DNA of 64,000 nucleotides from Gallionella sp. (GTDB lineage Bacteria; Pseudomonadota; Gammaproteobacteria; Burkholderiales; Gallionellaceae). The stretch covers positions 115,016-179,015 of the forward strand of contig JAQTLM010000002.1 of the NCBI GenBank assembly GCA_028714895.1. The letters run 5' to 3'. The position numbers and the translations under genes are program-made. The notes below the pieces were generated by a model. The model worked only from the letters and a program-made list of their open reading frames with translations. It did no database searches and was not told the origin of the DNA. Positions 1 to 7,435 of the stretch are shown in pieces. Position 1 is the first letter of the stretch. Each line of letters begins with the position of its first letter.

Positions 1-344
1 TGCACCAGAATGTCGTTGACGCTCATACCGACCAGATCGATGCCGACCGTGTCGTGGCGGTTCAGCTCGAAGGCAAGCTTGAGTTTGGTGCCGACGCCGT
101 CGGTGCCGGACACCAGCACCGGCTCGCGGTATTTTTTGGAAATCTCCACCAGCGCACCGAAGCCGCCGATACCGTTGAGCACCTCGGGGCGCATGGTGCG
201 CTTGGCGAACGGTTTGATGTTTTCGACCAAGCGATCGCCCGCATCGATGTCCACACCGGCATCACGGTAGGAAAGCCCCGCGCTTTTGGCGGAAGCAGCG
301 GTGCCGCTGTTGGACGATGAAGGTTGGCTGGTTGGCGCGTTCAA
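1..344 (-). CDS. purM: Phosphoribosylformylglycinamidine cyclo-ligase (PurM), N-terminal part, cut by window edge
   Basis: AIR synthetase, the cytoplasmic enzyme of de novo purine synthesis that closes the imidazole ring of FGAM using ATP. Only about the first 114 codons are in the window. The minus-strand translation contains the family N-terminus [17 protein letters not shown] and the segments GGFGALVEI and [16 protein letters not shown], which are diagnostic for PurM. No ATG precedes the conserved block. The best start is a TTG at 342-344, giving an N-terminal extension of about 26 residues rich in Ser, Thr and Ala, with a weak GAGA upstream; the exact start is uncertain. It is divergent from the PerM-like gene, an arrangement common in betaproteobacteria. 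Confidence 0.93.
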   Translation of the reverse strand, partial: MNAPTSQPSSSNSGTAASAKSAGLSYRDAGVDIDAGDRLVENIKPFAKRTMRPEVLNGIGGFGALVEISKKYREPVLVSGTDGVGTKLKLAFELNRHDTVGIDLVGMSVNDILV

Positions 345-405
345 GTTGAGTTCTCGCTTTCTTCAGGATAAAGTGCTGCACGATTTTCCGCGAATTTTAC
401 CCGAA

Positions 406-1464
406 ATGACCCCATCCCGCTTTGCCGCCGTGCAATGGCTGTCCTTCGCCGTAGTGGCTGCCGCGCTGCTGTATCTGCTCAGCCCGATACTCACGCCGTT
501 CGTCGCGGCGGGCATCCTCGCCTACATCTGCAATCCGCTAGTGCAGCGGCTGAGCGCGCGGAAAATGCCGCGCACGTTGGCGGTGGTGCTGGTGATGGGC
601 GGGTTGCTGCTGCTGTCCGGCTTGCTGCTGTTGATCATGCTGCCGCTGCTGGAAAAGGAAGTCAGCCTGTTCGTGACGCGCGTGCCGGACTGGATCGAGG
701 CGGCGCGTGTTCGCCTGTTGCCGCAGTTGCAGCAATGGTTTGGCGTCAGCCTGGAATGGGACAGCCAAGCGTTGAAGAATCTGTTGCTCAGCCACTGGCA
801 AAGTGCGGGCGGGGTCGCCGGGAAACTGCTGCCGTGGCTCGGCACTGGCAGCGGCGCGATAATCGGCGTGATGGTCAATCTGCTGCTGATTCCGGTGGCG
901 ATGTTCTACCTGCTGCGCGACTGGTATGCGCTGGTCGCGCAACTGGATGAACTGATCCCGCGCGACTGGCACGCCAAGGTCACGGAGATTGCCGTCGAAG
1001 TGGACCGTGTGCTCGCGGAATTCCTGCGCGGGCAGATTGCCGTGATGCTGCTGATGAGCGCGTATTACGTCGCGGCGCTGTGGCTGGCCGGGCTGGAGTT
1101 CGCGCTGCCGATCGGCATTCTCGCCGGGATGCTGGTGTTCGTGCCGTACCTCGGCATGATCCTCGGCCTGTCGCTCGCGACGCTCGCGGCCGTGATGCAA
1201 TTCCCCGGCTTCAGTGGCGTGCTCTGGGTATGGGCGGCGTTCGGCGCCGGGCAGTTGCTCGAAGGGATGGCGGTCACGCCGTGGCTGGTCGGCGACCGCA
1301 TCGGCCTGCATCCGCTTGCAGTGATTTTCGCGCTGCTCGCCTTCGGCCAGGTATTCGGCTTCTTCGGCCTGCTGCTGGCCTTGCCCATGTCCGCGATCCT
1401 GCTGGTCGCGCTGCGCCACGGCAAGGTGTGGTATCTCGCCAGCGAAATGTATCGCAAACCATGA
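406..1464 (+). CDS. AI-2E family transporter / PerM-like permease
   Basis: A 352-residue inner-membrane protein of the AI-2E/PerM (UPF0118) family. It has paired N-terminal hydrophobic helices (about residues 10-30 and 60-85), a soluble middle part and a C-terminal bundle with repeated glycine-rich segments such as GMLVFVPYLGMILGL and FGFFGLLLALPMSAIL. I chose ATG 406 (MTPSRFAAVQW), which begins just before the first membrane segment. An in-frame start at 286 would overlap purM and add non-conserved residues. The length matches the family (about 350 aa). Substrate is not predictable, since family members include exporters and Na+/H+ antiporters. It lies upstream of hda in the same direction, separated by a palindromic repeat. 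Confidence 0.88.
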   Translation: MTPSRFAAVQWLSFAVVAAALLYLLSPILTPFVAAGILAYICNPLVQRLSARKMPRTLAVVLVMGGLLLLSGLLLLIMLPLLEKEVSLFVTRVPDWIEAARVRLLPQLQQWFGVSLEWDSQALKNLLLSHWQSAGGVAGKLLPWLGTGSGAIIGVMVNLLLIPVAMFYLLRDWYALVAQLDELIPRDWHAKVTEIAVEVDRVLAEFLRGQIAVMLLMSAYYVAALWLAGLEFALPIGILAGMLVFVPYLGMILGLSLATLAAVMQFPGFSGVLWVWAAFGAGQLLEGMAVTPWLVGDRIGLHPLAVIFALLAFGQVFGFFGLLLALPMSAILLVALRHGKVWYLASEMYRKP

Positions 1465-1483
1465 ACCATAATTTTTCATTGAG

Positions 1484-1531
1484 CGTAGGTCGGGCTGAAG
1501 CCCGACATGTCGGGCTTCAGCCCGACCTACG
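1484..1531. repeat. REP-like perfect palindrome, family A copy 1
   Basis: A perfect 48-bp palindrome with 24-bp arms, starting GTAGGTCGGGCTGAAGCCCG. Each arm is itself a small hairpin. It lies between the permease and hda. Variants of the same unit occur at 8574-8620 and 20949-20995, so it is a dispersed intergenic repeat rather than a gene-specific terminator, although it could stop or stabilise transcripts. Confidence 0.9.
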
Positions 1532-1573
1532 AAACATGCACCCTGTTTTATCAATCACAATGGTCAATCCGGC

Positions 1574-2245
1574 GTGAGTCAACTATTGCTTGACATCGCT
1601 CCTGATAGCCAGCCGACCCTCGATAATTTTGTCGCGGGGCACAACCTCGAATTGCTTTCTGCGCTGCGCCACGCGCTGGCGGGCAGCAGCAGCGAGCGGT
1701 GTTTTTATTTATGGGGCGAGGCAGGCAGCGGCAGAAGCCATTTGCTGCAAGCCTGTGTGCGTGCCGCACTGGACACGCAGCGCAGCGCAATCTATGCGCA
1801 GGGCAGCGTGCCGCAGCCTGCCGAGGTGGTGGCGGTGGATGATGTCGAGCAATTCGATGATGCCGCGCAAATCGGATTGTTCGATCTCTACAACCAAATG
1901 CGCGACAGCGGCGGCATGTTGCTGGTCAGCGGCACGCAATCGCCGCTGCATCTGGCGCTGCGCGACGACTTGCGTACCCGCCTCGGGTGGGGTTTGGTGT
2001 ATCAGGTGTATGGGCTGAGCGACGAAGAAAAAAAACAGGCGCTGATACAGCATGCACAGTCGCGCGGCTTCGCGCTGCCGCCGGAAGTCACGCAATATTT
2101 ATTGCGCCACGGACGCCGCGACCTGCCCAGCCTGATGGCGGCGCTGGATGCGCTGGACGCGCATTCGCTGCGCCTGCACCGCGCGCCGTCGGTGCCGCTG
2201 CTGAAAGAAATCCTGCAACATGAACTGGAATTGAAAGGCGCATAA
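1574..2245 (+). CDS. hda: DnaA regulatory inactivator Hda (DnaA-related AAA+ protein)
   Basis: A 223-residue AAA+ protein related to DnaA domain III. With the beta clamp, Hda stimulates ATP hydrolysis by DnaA and so prevents re-initiation of replication. The N-terminus QLLLDI resembles the clamp-binding motif of Hda (QLSLP-like). The P-loop is degenerate, GEAGSGRSHLLQA, with Arg in place of the Walker Lys, as often seen in the short beta/gammaproteobacterial Hda forms. The Walker-B-like segment is VVAVDDVEQF and the arginine/sensor region is DLRTRLGWGLVYQV. There is no DNA-binding domain IV. The start is GTG 1574. It sits between the PerM-like permease and a HAD phosphatase, a recurrent order in betaproteobacteria. 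Confidence 0.9.
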   Translation: MSQLLLDIAPDSQPTLDNFVAGHNLELLSALRHALAGSSSERCFYLWGEAGSGRSHLLQACVRAALDTQRSAIYAQGSVPQPAEVVAVDDVEQFDDAAQIGLFDLYNQMRDSGGMLLVSGTQSPLHLALRDDLRTRLGWGLVYQVYGLSDEEKKQALIQHAQSRGFALPPEVTQYLLRHGRRDLPSLMAALDALDAHSLRLHRAPSVPLLKEILQHELELKGA

Positions 2246-2260
2246 AGTGAATTTAGTGAA

Positions 2261-2349
2261 CGTAGCCCGGATGGAATGTAATGTAATCCGGGAGATTCCT
2301 GTGGACATGCCCTGCTCCCCGGATTCCGCTTCGCTGCATCCGGGCTACG
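2261..2349. repeat. Dispersed palindromic repeat, GTAGCCCGGATG type
   Basis: Inverted repeat with outer arms CGTAGCCCGGATG and CATCCGGGCTACG, each followed inward by an ATCCGGG/CCCGGAT half-site, enclosing about 35 bp. It occupies most of the gap between hda and the HAD gene and ends about 40 bp before the GTG start. The type is a mobile-looking intergenic repeat different in sequence from family A. Confidence 0.82.
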
Positions 2350-2386
2350 TGCTCAAGAAAATCTTGCAACGAGTATTGGAGTTGAA

Positions 2387-3049
2387 GTGAATCTAGCCTT
2401 ATTTGACCTGGACCACACCCTGCTGAACGGCGACAGTGATTTCGAGTGGTCGCAATTCCTGATCCGCATCGGCGTACTCGACCGCGAATTATTCGAAGCC
2501 AAAAACCTCACCTTCTACGAACATTACAAGGCCGGGACGCTGGACATCCATGAGTTCCTGGATTTTCAATTGAAGCCGCTGTCGCGCCATTCCCGCAAGA
2601 CGCTGGATGCCTGGCACCAGCAATTCATGCGCGAAAGCGTGCTGCCGATGATCACCCCGCAGTCGCGCGATCTGGTGCAACGCCATCGTGCGGCGGGCGA
2701 CATATGCGTCATCATCACCGCCACCAACAGTTTCGTCACCGCGCCGATCGCGCGCGAATTCGGCGTCGAGCACCTGATCGCCACCGAGCCTGAGCACAGG
2801 GACGGCGAATTTACCGGGAATGTGGCGGATGTGCCGTGCTTCCGCGAAGGCAAGATCACCCGTCTGGAAAATTGGCTGGCTGAACGCGGCTGGACGCTGG
2901 ACAGCTTTGCCGACAGCACGTTCTACAGCGATTCGCTGAACGACCTGCCGCTGCTGTGCAAAGTGCAACACCCGGTCGCGGCCAATCCCGATGAAACGTT
3001 GCGTGCCCATGCCGAGCAGCACGGCTGGCGCATCATCAGCCTGCGCTAG
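2387..3049 (+). CDS. HAD-superfamily subfamily IB hydrolase (SerB-like phosphatase)
   Basis: A 220-residue soluble phosphatase. Motif I is FDLDHTLL near the N-terminus, where the first Asp is the nucleophile. Motif II is the ITATNSF segment. Motif III/IV is STFYSDSLNDLPLL with the paired acidic metal ligands. A helical cap of about 80 residues follows motif I, as in PSP-like HAD-IB enzymes. The substrate cannot be named from sequence; relatives include phosphoserine and histidinol-phosphate phosphatases. The GTG start at 2387 puts the catalytic motif at residue 6, the usual position. It is co-directional with hda and the following glutaredoxin-like gene. Confidence 0.9.
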   Translation: MNLALFDLDHTLLNGDSDFEWSQFLIRIGVLDRELFEAKNLTFYEHYKAGTLDIHEFLDFQLKPLSRHSRKTLDAWHQQFMRESVLPMITPQSRDLVQRHRAAGDICVIITATNSFVTAPIAREFGVEHLIATEPEHRDGEFTGNVADVPCFREGKITRLENWLAERGWTLDSFADSTFYSDSLNDLPLLCKVQHPVAANPDETLRAHAEQHGWRIISLR

Positions 3050-3071
3050 ACCAAGCTTGCCGGTGATCATT

Positions 3072-3299
3072 GTGAAAGCAACGATCGAACTCTACGGCAC
3101 CTCGTGCTGCCACCTGTGCGAGGAGGCAGAAACAGTCCTTCGCGAGGCAGGGGTTGTTGCGGAGCATATCGACATCGCCGACGACGACGGCTTGCTCGAA
3201 AAATACGGCGTGCGCATCCCGGTATTGCGGCGTATCGACAATGGTGCGGAACTCGGCTGGCCGTTCGATGTTAGGGCAGTGGTGCAGTTTCTGGCGTGA
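3072..3299 (+). CDS. Glutaredoxin-like thiol-disulfide protein (DUF836 type)
   Basis: A small thioredoxin-fold protein of 75 residues. The sequence ELYGTSCCHLCEEAE carries a CxxC active site (CHLC) on the first strand-helix junction, and the conserved cis-Pro region is IPVLRR. It is probably a cytoplasmic redox protein of the glutaredoxin-family/DUF836 group. The start is uncertain: GTG 3072 and GTG 3063 are in frame and give nearly the same protein; a longer frame from 2991 would overlap the HAD gene out of frame and is not favoured. It lies 22 bp after the HAD gene and probably shares its transcript. Confidence 0.8.
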   Translation: MKATIELYGTSCCHLCEEAETVLREAGVVAEHIDIADDDGLLEKYGVRIPVLRRIDNGAELGWPFDVRAVVQFLA

Positions 3300-3352
3300 G
3301 GCTGCGGTAGCAACCATACGGCGCAATGCCCGTTGGTTATTGCGCAAACTGA

Positions 3353-3392
3353 CCCTTCGACTTTGCTCATGATTAAAGGTTTTGTCGAAGGG
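3353..3392. repeat. Palindromic repeat, family F copy 1 (possible bidirectional terminator)
   Basis: Inverted repeat CCCTTCGAC ... GTCGAAGGG with a 22-bp loop, between two convergent genes. Related sequence with the shared loop TTTGCTCA-GA-TAAAGG recurs at 7998-8057 and inverted at 32854-32941. The position suits transcription termination for both neighbours. Confidence 0.75.
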
Positions 3393-3410
3393 TTAACAGT
3401 GCCCATTGAG

Positions 3411-3623
3411 TTATCGTTCTTGGCCTGTGCCCTTCTTGCGACTTTTTTCAGCATCTAATTTCTTCTTAGTTTCTAAGCTTAATAACTCGCCAATCGCTTC
3501 ATCTATACTGTTGCAACGCTTGCTGACTTTTTTCCCGGTCTCGTCAACAACGTAAAAATCAGACGGTGGAACGTGGTTGCCGCCTTCGTCAACTTTCTGA
3601 ATTTCAAGAATGTGGTGCGACAT
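3411..3623 (-). CDS. Small hypothetical protein, charged C-terminus
   Basis: A 70-residue protein I do not recognise. It starts MSHHILEIQKVDEGG, is mixed in composition with a core VDETGKKVSKRCNSIDEAI, and ends in a very basic tail. There are no membrane segments or signal peptide. It could be a small regulatory or accessory protein of the orphan-gene patch at 3.4-5.1 kb. The ATG is reasonable, but there is little beyond coding-like composition to prove expression. Confidence 0.5.
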   Translation of the reverse strand: MSHHILEIQKVDEGGNHVPPSDFYVVDETGKKVSKRCNSIDEAIGELLSLETKKKLDAEKSRKKGTGQER

Positions 3624-3756
3624 TGTTCTTTCCCTTAACTATGGTTTCGCTTCACGCGAATTGGTTAATCATTGAGATTGATGTAGCGTACCTTGCCAGC
3701 ATCTTTCGCCGTATTCTGATTACTGTTTGGCTTCTTTTTTTGAATATGTTGATGCT

Positions 3757-4440
3757 TTAACACAGAGGTGGCGGATTGCTTCCCGCTACTAGCATGATTC
3801 GTGTGCAGAGTATCATTTTTTCTGGCGGAGCAGACACCGGGGGCGGCTCTAAAACTACTTTTGCCGGAGCTGGCGCGGCGACAGGCAAAGGTGAATCTGA
3901 TTTTGTCGGCAAACTTTTTATGGGCACAACGCTTTTCTGTTCTGCAAACTCCGATAAGCTTTTTTTCGATGTACTAACGAAAAGTATGCTGCCAAAAATT
4001 GCCGCTGCCGTCATCAACCCGGCGAGAATTCCTGCTTTACGGGATATTGAAGCCAAGCCGCTCGACATTGTTACATCATCAGAAATCGCCTGTTGCTCGC
4101 CGACCTTTACACCCAAGATGATCGCGGCCAGATGAAGTGCAGTGGGTATCAGCGGAATCATGCTCAATCCCGGTGTCAGATCGAATACCGCAGCCAGAAA
4201 AGGAAAAGCCGGGAGGTATTTCTTGCCGATGAAATCCCCACGCATCCACGTCATCAAAATCAACATCACCAGGCACCAGGCGTGCGCCCACCATTGCGGC
4301 GTCATCCCGTGACCGATGGCGGCTCCCACCGCATTCAGCACCGCCGAATTGGAACCCAGCCAAGGCAATAAATAGGTCGGGATCATCAGAATCACATAGC
4401 CGATGACGAAAACGAGGGTGTTGCGGAATAATGAGGACAT
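3757..4440 (-). CDS. Hypothetical multi-pass membrane protein
   Basis: A 227-residue inner-membrane protein of unknown function. From ATG 4440 (MSSLFRNTLVFVIGYVIL) it has hydrophobic segments at about residues 8-30, 50-68, 76-95, 100-120 and 140-160. A soluble, proline- and alanine-rich tail (PLPVAAPAPAK, PPPVSAPPEK) follows, which suggests an extended linker. I could not place it in a named family. A longer frame starting at 4599 would overlap the neighbouring gene and was not chosen. It lies downstream of two co-directional lipoprotein-like frames. Confidence 0.6.
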   Translation of the reverse strand: MSSLFRNTLVFVIGYVILMIPTYLLPWLGSNSAVLNAVGAAIGHGMTPQWWAHAWCLVMLILMTWMRGDFIGKKYLPAFPFLAAVFDLTPGLSMIPLIPTALHLAAIILGVKVGEQQAISDDVTMSSGLASISRKAGILAGLMTAAAIFGSILFVSTSKKSLSEFAEQKSVVPIKSLPTKSDSPLPVAAPAPAKVVLEPPPVSAPPEKMILCTRIMLVAGSNPPPLC

Positions 4441-4474
4441 GGTTATTTTGAATTGAGCCGGTTGGTTTACGGGC

Positions 4475-4792
4475 TTAATTGGTGCGATTAAACCCAGCAA
4501 TTTTCCATGAGCCGTCATCCATCTTTTTGAACTGATATGCGAAATTGACGGTTTCACCGCTATCGTCGGCAAAATAAACAGCACGGAATTGCAGGGCATT
4601 CAGTGCGGGCATGACCCATTGATCGATAGCGCTCACGCTGACGCATTTATTTCGATCATGATATTTCATGAAGTTAGTGTGATTTGGGAAGCGCTCACCC
4701 CCGGTATACACTGCCATGTCCTCACCAGGAACAGCATAAGCATTCATCTGCCGCAGAGATGCGGCGTCTTTTACGCATTGATGAATCGACAT
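4475..4792 (-). CDS. Hypothetical protein, possibly the C-terminal half of a frameshifted lipoprotein
   Basis: A 105-residue frame beginning MSIHQCVKDAASLRQ and ending KMDDGSWKIAGFNRTN, with no signal peptide of its own. The C-terminal part (FADDSGETVNFAYQFKKMDDGSWKI) looks like a small secreted beta-rich domain. It overlaps the upstream lipoprotein frame by 22 bp in another frame. Joining the two by a single-base change would give a continuous lipoprotein of about 200 residues reading ...PTIKKI-x-SIHQCVKD..., so I suspect one broken gene rather than two. I do not recognise the family. Confidence 0.5.
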   Translation of the reverse strand: MSIHQCVKDAASLRQMNAYAVPGEDMAVYTGGERFPNHTNFMKYHDRNKCVSVSAIDQWVMPALNALQFRAVYFADDSGETVNFAYQFKKMDDGSWKIAGFNRTN

Positions 4793-5070
4793 ATCTTCTT
4801 GATGGTTGGTAGCGCTCCATCTATTGCCGCCGCCACACGCTTGTCATTGGGGATAATCAGCTGTGCCGTTTTGCGCTGACTCTCTTCTGGCTGCGCGGCC
4901 ATCGCAACGCCACCGGCTTGCGCTTTACCCGGTTGTGAACCGCCCCCGCCCGCCAACGCCGCATTGAGGTTGGCAAGATCCTGGTTTAGTTTCGCCAAGT
5001 CTTGCGCGCATCCTGACAAACCAAAAGTCAAACCGACGATAACTGCGCAAATCTTTAACCGAGATTCCAT
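4771..5070 (-). CDS. Lipoprotein, signal-bearing N-terminal part
   Basis: A 99-residue frame with a clear lipoprotein signal: MESRLKICAVIVGLTFGLSGC, with a lipobox LSGC and Cys about residue 21, followed by AQDLAKLNQDLANLNAAL (a short coiled-coil-like heptad stretch) and a GGGGSQPGKAQ linker. The mature protein would be anchored in an outer or inner membrane leaflet. It ends abruptly just after overlapping the next frame (4475-4792), which carries what looks like the natural continuation. Probably the 5' half of a frameshifted gene; function unknown. Confidence 0.55.
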   Translation of the reverse strand: MESRLKICAVIVGLTFGLSGCAQDLAKLNQDLANLNAALAGGGGSQPGKAQAGGVAMAAQPEESQRKTAQLIIPNDKRVAAAIDGALPTIKKICRFINA

Positions 5071-5211
5071 TTATTGCTCCCCTTATTAACGATTAATGAG
5101 TCGAATGTGCGTTTGTAATTTTTACAGCTACCAAAAGTAACAGACTGCAAACCACAAGTCACGTTTATTTAGCGAACTGATAAGCAACGCTTAGCTTGTT
5201 AGCTTTCAAAC

Positions 5212-5604
5212 ATGGAAGCTATCAAAGAGCGGGAACAGTTCAGCAAACGGCTGAAAGAGGCATTGAAACGTGCCGGTGAGGCGAGCGATAGCCCGGCTGC
5301 ATTGGCGCGCGCGTTCAACCGGCGCTATCCCGGCAAGCCGGTATCTGACTACGCGGCGCGCAAGTGGTTGCTGGGTGAAGCGATACCCAGTCAGGATAAG
5401 CTGCGCGTACTGGCACAATGGCTGGGCGTGGCAAACGATTGGCTGCGTTTTGGGGAGGGCGCGAAACCTGGCAAGCATGTGATTCGCGACGAATCAACCG
5501 TGCCGGATTACGAGTTGATGCGCGCTATCGCCACTTTGTCGGAAGATCATCAGACGGTGGTGCGAGAGTTGGTAGCGGCGTTGCGGCGCGCGGAGAAGCA
5601 GTAG
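5212..5604 (+). CDS. XRE-like helix-turn-helix transcriptional regulator
   Basis: A 130-residue cytoplasmic protein. Residues about 8-75 resemble a lambda-repressor/XRE helix-turn-helix, with SPAALARAFNRRYPGKPVS and the recognition-helix region YAARKWLLGEAIPSQDKL followed by RVLAQWLGV. The C-terminal part (ELMRAIATLSEDHQTVVREL) is helical and typical of proteins that dimerise. It is divergent from the lipoprotein-like genes and convergent with the toxin-antitoxin pair, so its targets are not clear from context. The start ATG 5212 gives the usual short N-terminal helix. Confidence 0.8.
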   Translation: MEAIKEREQFSKRLKEALKRAGEASDSPAALARAFNRRYPGKPVSDYAARKWLLGEAIPSQDKLRVLAQWLGVANDWLRFGEGAKPGKHVIRDESTVPDYELMRAIATLSEDHQTVVRELVAALRRAEKQ

Positions 5605-5618
5605 CCGGGCGGTATAAA

Positions 5619-5894
5619 TCAGCGTTTGAGGTTGCGGTAGAAGTTCTCATGCGTCCCCACCAGTAGCAGCACGCGGGTTGACGGATTGTATTCGTAGGCC
5701 AACAGAAACAGTTGGTTCACGCAGTCGAATTTGTGAACATAAACACCGGCGAGGTCACCTTTCTTCGCTTCACCGATGGCCGGATCGCGAACAATGTCCG
5801 CTACGGCCTGATCGACAGCGTCTTTCTGGTTGTTATGCAGCTTTTTATAGGCACGCAGAAATGCGTTGGTTTGCTGAACGTGGATATCAGCCAC
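5619..5894 (-). CDS. RelE/ParE-family toxin
   Basis: A 91-residue protein of the RelE/ParE fold. It has an N-terminal helix pair NAFLRAYKKLHNNQKDAVDQAV, then a GDLAGVYVHKF strand, LAYEYNPSTRVLLLVGTHENFYRNL strands and a basic C-terminus. RelE members cleave ribosome-bound mRNA and ParE members poison gyrase; which applies here cannot be decided by eye. It is the second gene of a two-gene operon and overlaps the antitoxin by 8 bp, the normal antitoxin-toxin order. Confidence 0.83.
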   Translation of the reverse strand: MADIHVQQTNAFLRAYKKLHNNQKDAVDQAVADIVRDPAIGEAKKGDLAGVYVHKFDCVNQLFLLAYEYNPSTRVLLLVGTHENFYRNLKR

Positions 5895-6114
5895 GGAATT
5901 GCCCTGGCACGAAAGTGCTGAGCTGTTTGCGATCTTCCTGTCGGGCGATCATGAGTTCACGGACGAATTCAACGGGCAAGTCGGGATTGTCCAGCGCAGC
6001 CTTGCCGACCTTCGCCCAGAACTCAAGCTGGCCCGCGATGGTGCGGCACTCGCCCTTTGAAGCACTTTTCGCTTGTTCGTACAGTTCGTCATCAATGCGG
6101 ACAGGCATGCTCAT
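5887..6114 (-). CDS. ParD-like antitoxin
   Basis: A 75-residue protein starting MSMPVRIDDELYEQAK, a ribbon-helix-helix-like N-terminus (strand then two helices, KSASKGECRTIAGQLEFWAKVGKAAL) of the type found in ParD-like antitoxins. The C-terminal half is charged (RELMIARQEDRKQL) and would wrap the toxin. The gene precedes and overlaps the RelE/ParE toxin gene. A perfect palindrome 13-34 bp upstream of the start is the likely site for autorepression by the antitoxin or the complex. Confidence 0.82.
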   Translation of the reverse strand: MSMPVRIDDELYEQAKSASKGECRTIAGQLEFWAKVGKAALDNPDLPVEFVRELMIARQEDRKQLSTFVPGQFRG

Positions 6115-6126
6115 GGTTTATCTCCT

Positions 6127-6148
6127 ATTTACTACAATTGTAGTAAAT
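6127..6148. promoter_or_regulatory. Perfect 22-bp palindrome, probable TA operator
   Basis: Arms ATTTACTACAA and TTGTAGTAAAT with no spacer, directly upstream of the antitoxin gene. The position, perfect dyad symmetry and length fit an operator for a ribbon-helix-helix antitoxin dimer or toxin-antitoxin complex. Confidence 0.75.
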
Positions 6149-6225
6149 GGTAGCCGAGCCGGATTAAGAAAGCAAACTTCAGCTAATCGGAGACCATTTG
6201 CATTGCCTTGGTTTATTGATGCCCA

Positions 6226-6621
6226 TCACGTTTCTTTCTTGAATTTTTCGATGACGCGCCGGTCGCGCTTGGTCGGTCTGCCTTTGAAACGGAACGGCGG
6301 CGGCTGTTCCTTGAGCAGGGCGGCAATCGCGAGCCGGCGCTGACGGCTTTCCTCTGTCTCGCGATACAGCTTTTGCGCCTCGGTGGCCGAGCCGCGTTTA
6401 CCCGACAGTGCCAGCACCTCGACCACGAATTGAAGCTGCCCGATGCGGATGTCCAGCATGTCGCCCGGCGCAACCGCCTTGGCGGGTTTGACGCGCGCTT
6501 CATTGAGCAGCACCTTGCCGCACTCGATCGCAGCCGTTGCCAGGGAGCGCGTCTTAAAGAAGCGCGCGGCCCATAGCCACTTGTCGATGCGGAATCTTTC
6601 GCTGTCGTCTTTGTTATCCAT
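6226..6621 (-). CDS. hslR: S4-domain RNA-binding protein (Hsp15-like)
   Basis: A 131-residue protein with an N-terminal S4 domain: RIDKWLWAARFFKTRSLATAAIECGKVLLNEARVKPAK has the S4 pattern with the key Arg and Lys residues. A basic tail (FRFKGRPTKRDRRVIEKFKK) follows. Hsp15 binds free 50S subunits carrying nascent chains and helps rescue stalled ribosomes after heat shock. Length and tail match HslR. It begins the minus-strand block that continues with a methyltransferase and yajL. Confidence 0.87.
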   Translation of the reverse strand: MDNKDDSERFRIDKWLWAARFFKTRSLATAAIECGKVLLNEARVKPAKAVAPGDMLDIRIGQLQFVVEVLALSGKRGSATEAQKLYRETEESRQRRLAIAALLKEQPPPFRFKGRPTKRDRRVIEKFKKET

Positions 6622-6643
6622 GGTTATGCGCGCCAGGAGGGTT

Positions 6644-7435
6644 TTACATGCGCCAGATCAGCAGGGTGGAGCGGTGCAGGTCGTTCACTTGTATTTTCTG
6701 TTGCGGTGCCTGATCCGGCACGGTGAAGGTGCTGCTGATGAATAATGTACCGGGGCGCATCTCGGCGCGCGCCTTGCGCCACAGCCGTTCCATCGGCACG
6801 GGCGAGAGGTAGGCGAACACCACGTCGTATTGTGCCAGGTCGCAAATCCCCAGACTGTCATCCCAAATACTGCCCCATTGCACGTTGCAGTTGCGATAGC
6901 CGCCCAGCTTGATGCGCAGACAACTCCACAAAAACGGCAATGGGGCGGATTCCACGCCGGCGTATTGCCCGTCAGGCCGGGCATCGGCGAGGTGCGTCAG
7001 CACGCCGCCCAGGCCGGAGCCGAGGTCGATGAAGCGGAAGTTTGTGCCGGGCTGCGGCAGAAAACCTTCCAGCGCGCGCCATACCTTATGGCTGGAAAGG
7101 TACAGCGGCACCTGGGTGCGGAAGGTGCTCCAGTACACGACCAGCAGGATGAGGAACGCGGCGAGAAAAAAATTGGGCGGGATGTCCAACGCGAGCGCCA
7201 ATACCAGCGCGGGGGCGAACAACAATTGAATCGGCAGCCACCAGCCTGCCAGTCCGACAAGGCGGCTGAAGGTCATGGCGAGCAGGCCGCACAGCAACGC
7301 GAAGACGAGCGGATGAGGCTGCAGGCCGGACAGGCGGGCGCTGAGCAGGGTCAGCGCGAATGCCGCGAATTGCAGCAGCAGTGCGATGACGGAAGGCGGG
7401 AGTTTCTTGAACAGTGCGAGCAAGTTAGCGTACAA
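6644..7435 (-). CDS. Membrane-anchored SAM-dependent methyltransferase
   Basis: About 263 residues. The N-terminal third is membrane-embedded (four hydrophobic stretches, e.g. VIALLLQFAAFALTLLSA and QLLFAPALVLALALDI). The C-terminal part is a class I methyltransferase with motif I FIDLGSGLGGVLTHLA and a later ISSTFTVPD strand. The acceptor is unknown. The start is uncertain: TTG codons at 7471, 7435 and 7423 are all in frame; I take 7435, which overlaps the end of yajL by 11 bp and suggests coupling. An N-terminal transmembrane region on a small methyltransferase is mildly unusual. Confidence 0.72.
   Translation of the reverse strand: MYANLLALFKKLPPSVIALLLQFAAFALTLLSARLSGLQPHPLVFALLCGLLAMTFSRLVGLAGWWLPIQLLFAPALVLALALDIPPNFFLAAFLILLVVYWSTFRTQVPLYLSSHKVWRALEGFLPQPGTNFRFIDLGSGLGGVLTHLADARPDGQYAGVESAPLPFLWSCLRIKLGGYRNCNVQWGSIWDDSLGICDLAQYDVVFAYLSPVPMERLWRKARAEMRPGTLFISSTFTVPDQAPQQKIQVNDLHRSTLLIWRM

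Noticed and set aside
538..1554. 338-codon minus-strand frame over the permease
   Set aside because: Low-complexity Gln/His/Arg translation antisense to a conserved membrane protein.
2991..3071. Longer start for the glutaredoxin-like protein
   Set aside because: The extra residues are a frame-shifted reading of the HAD gene end.
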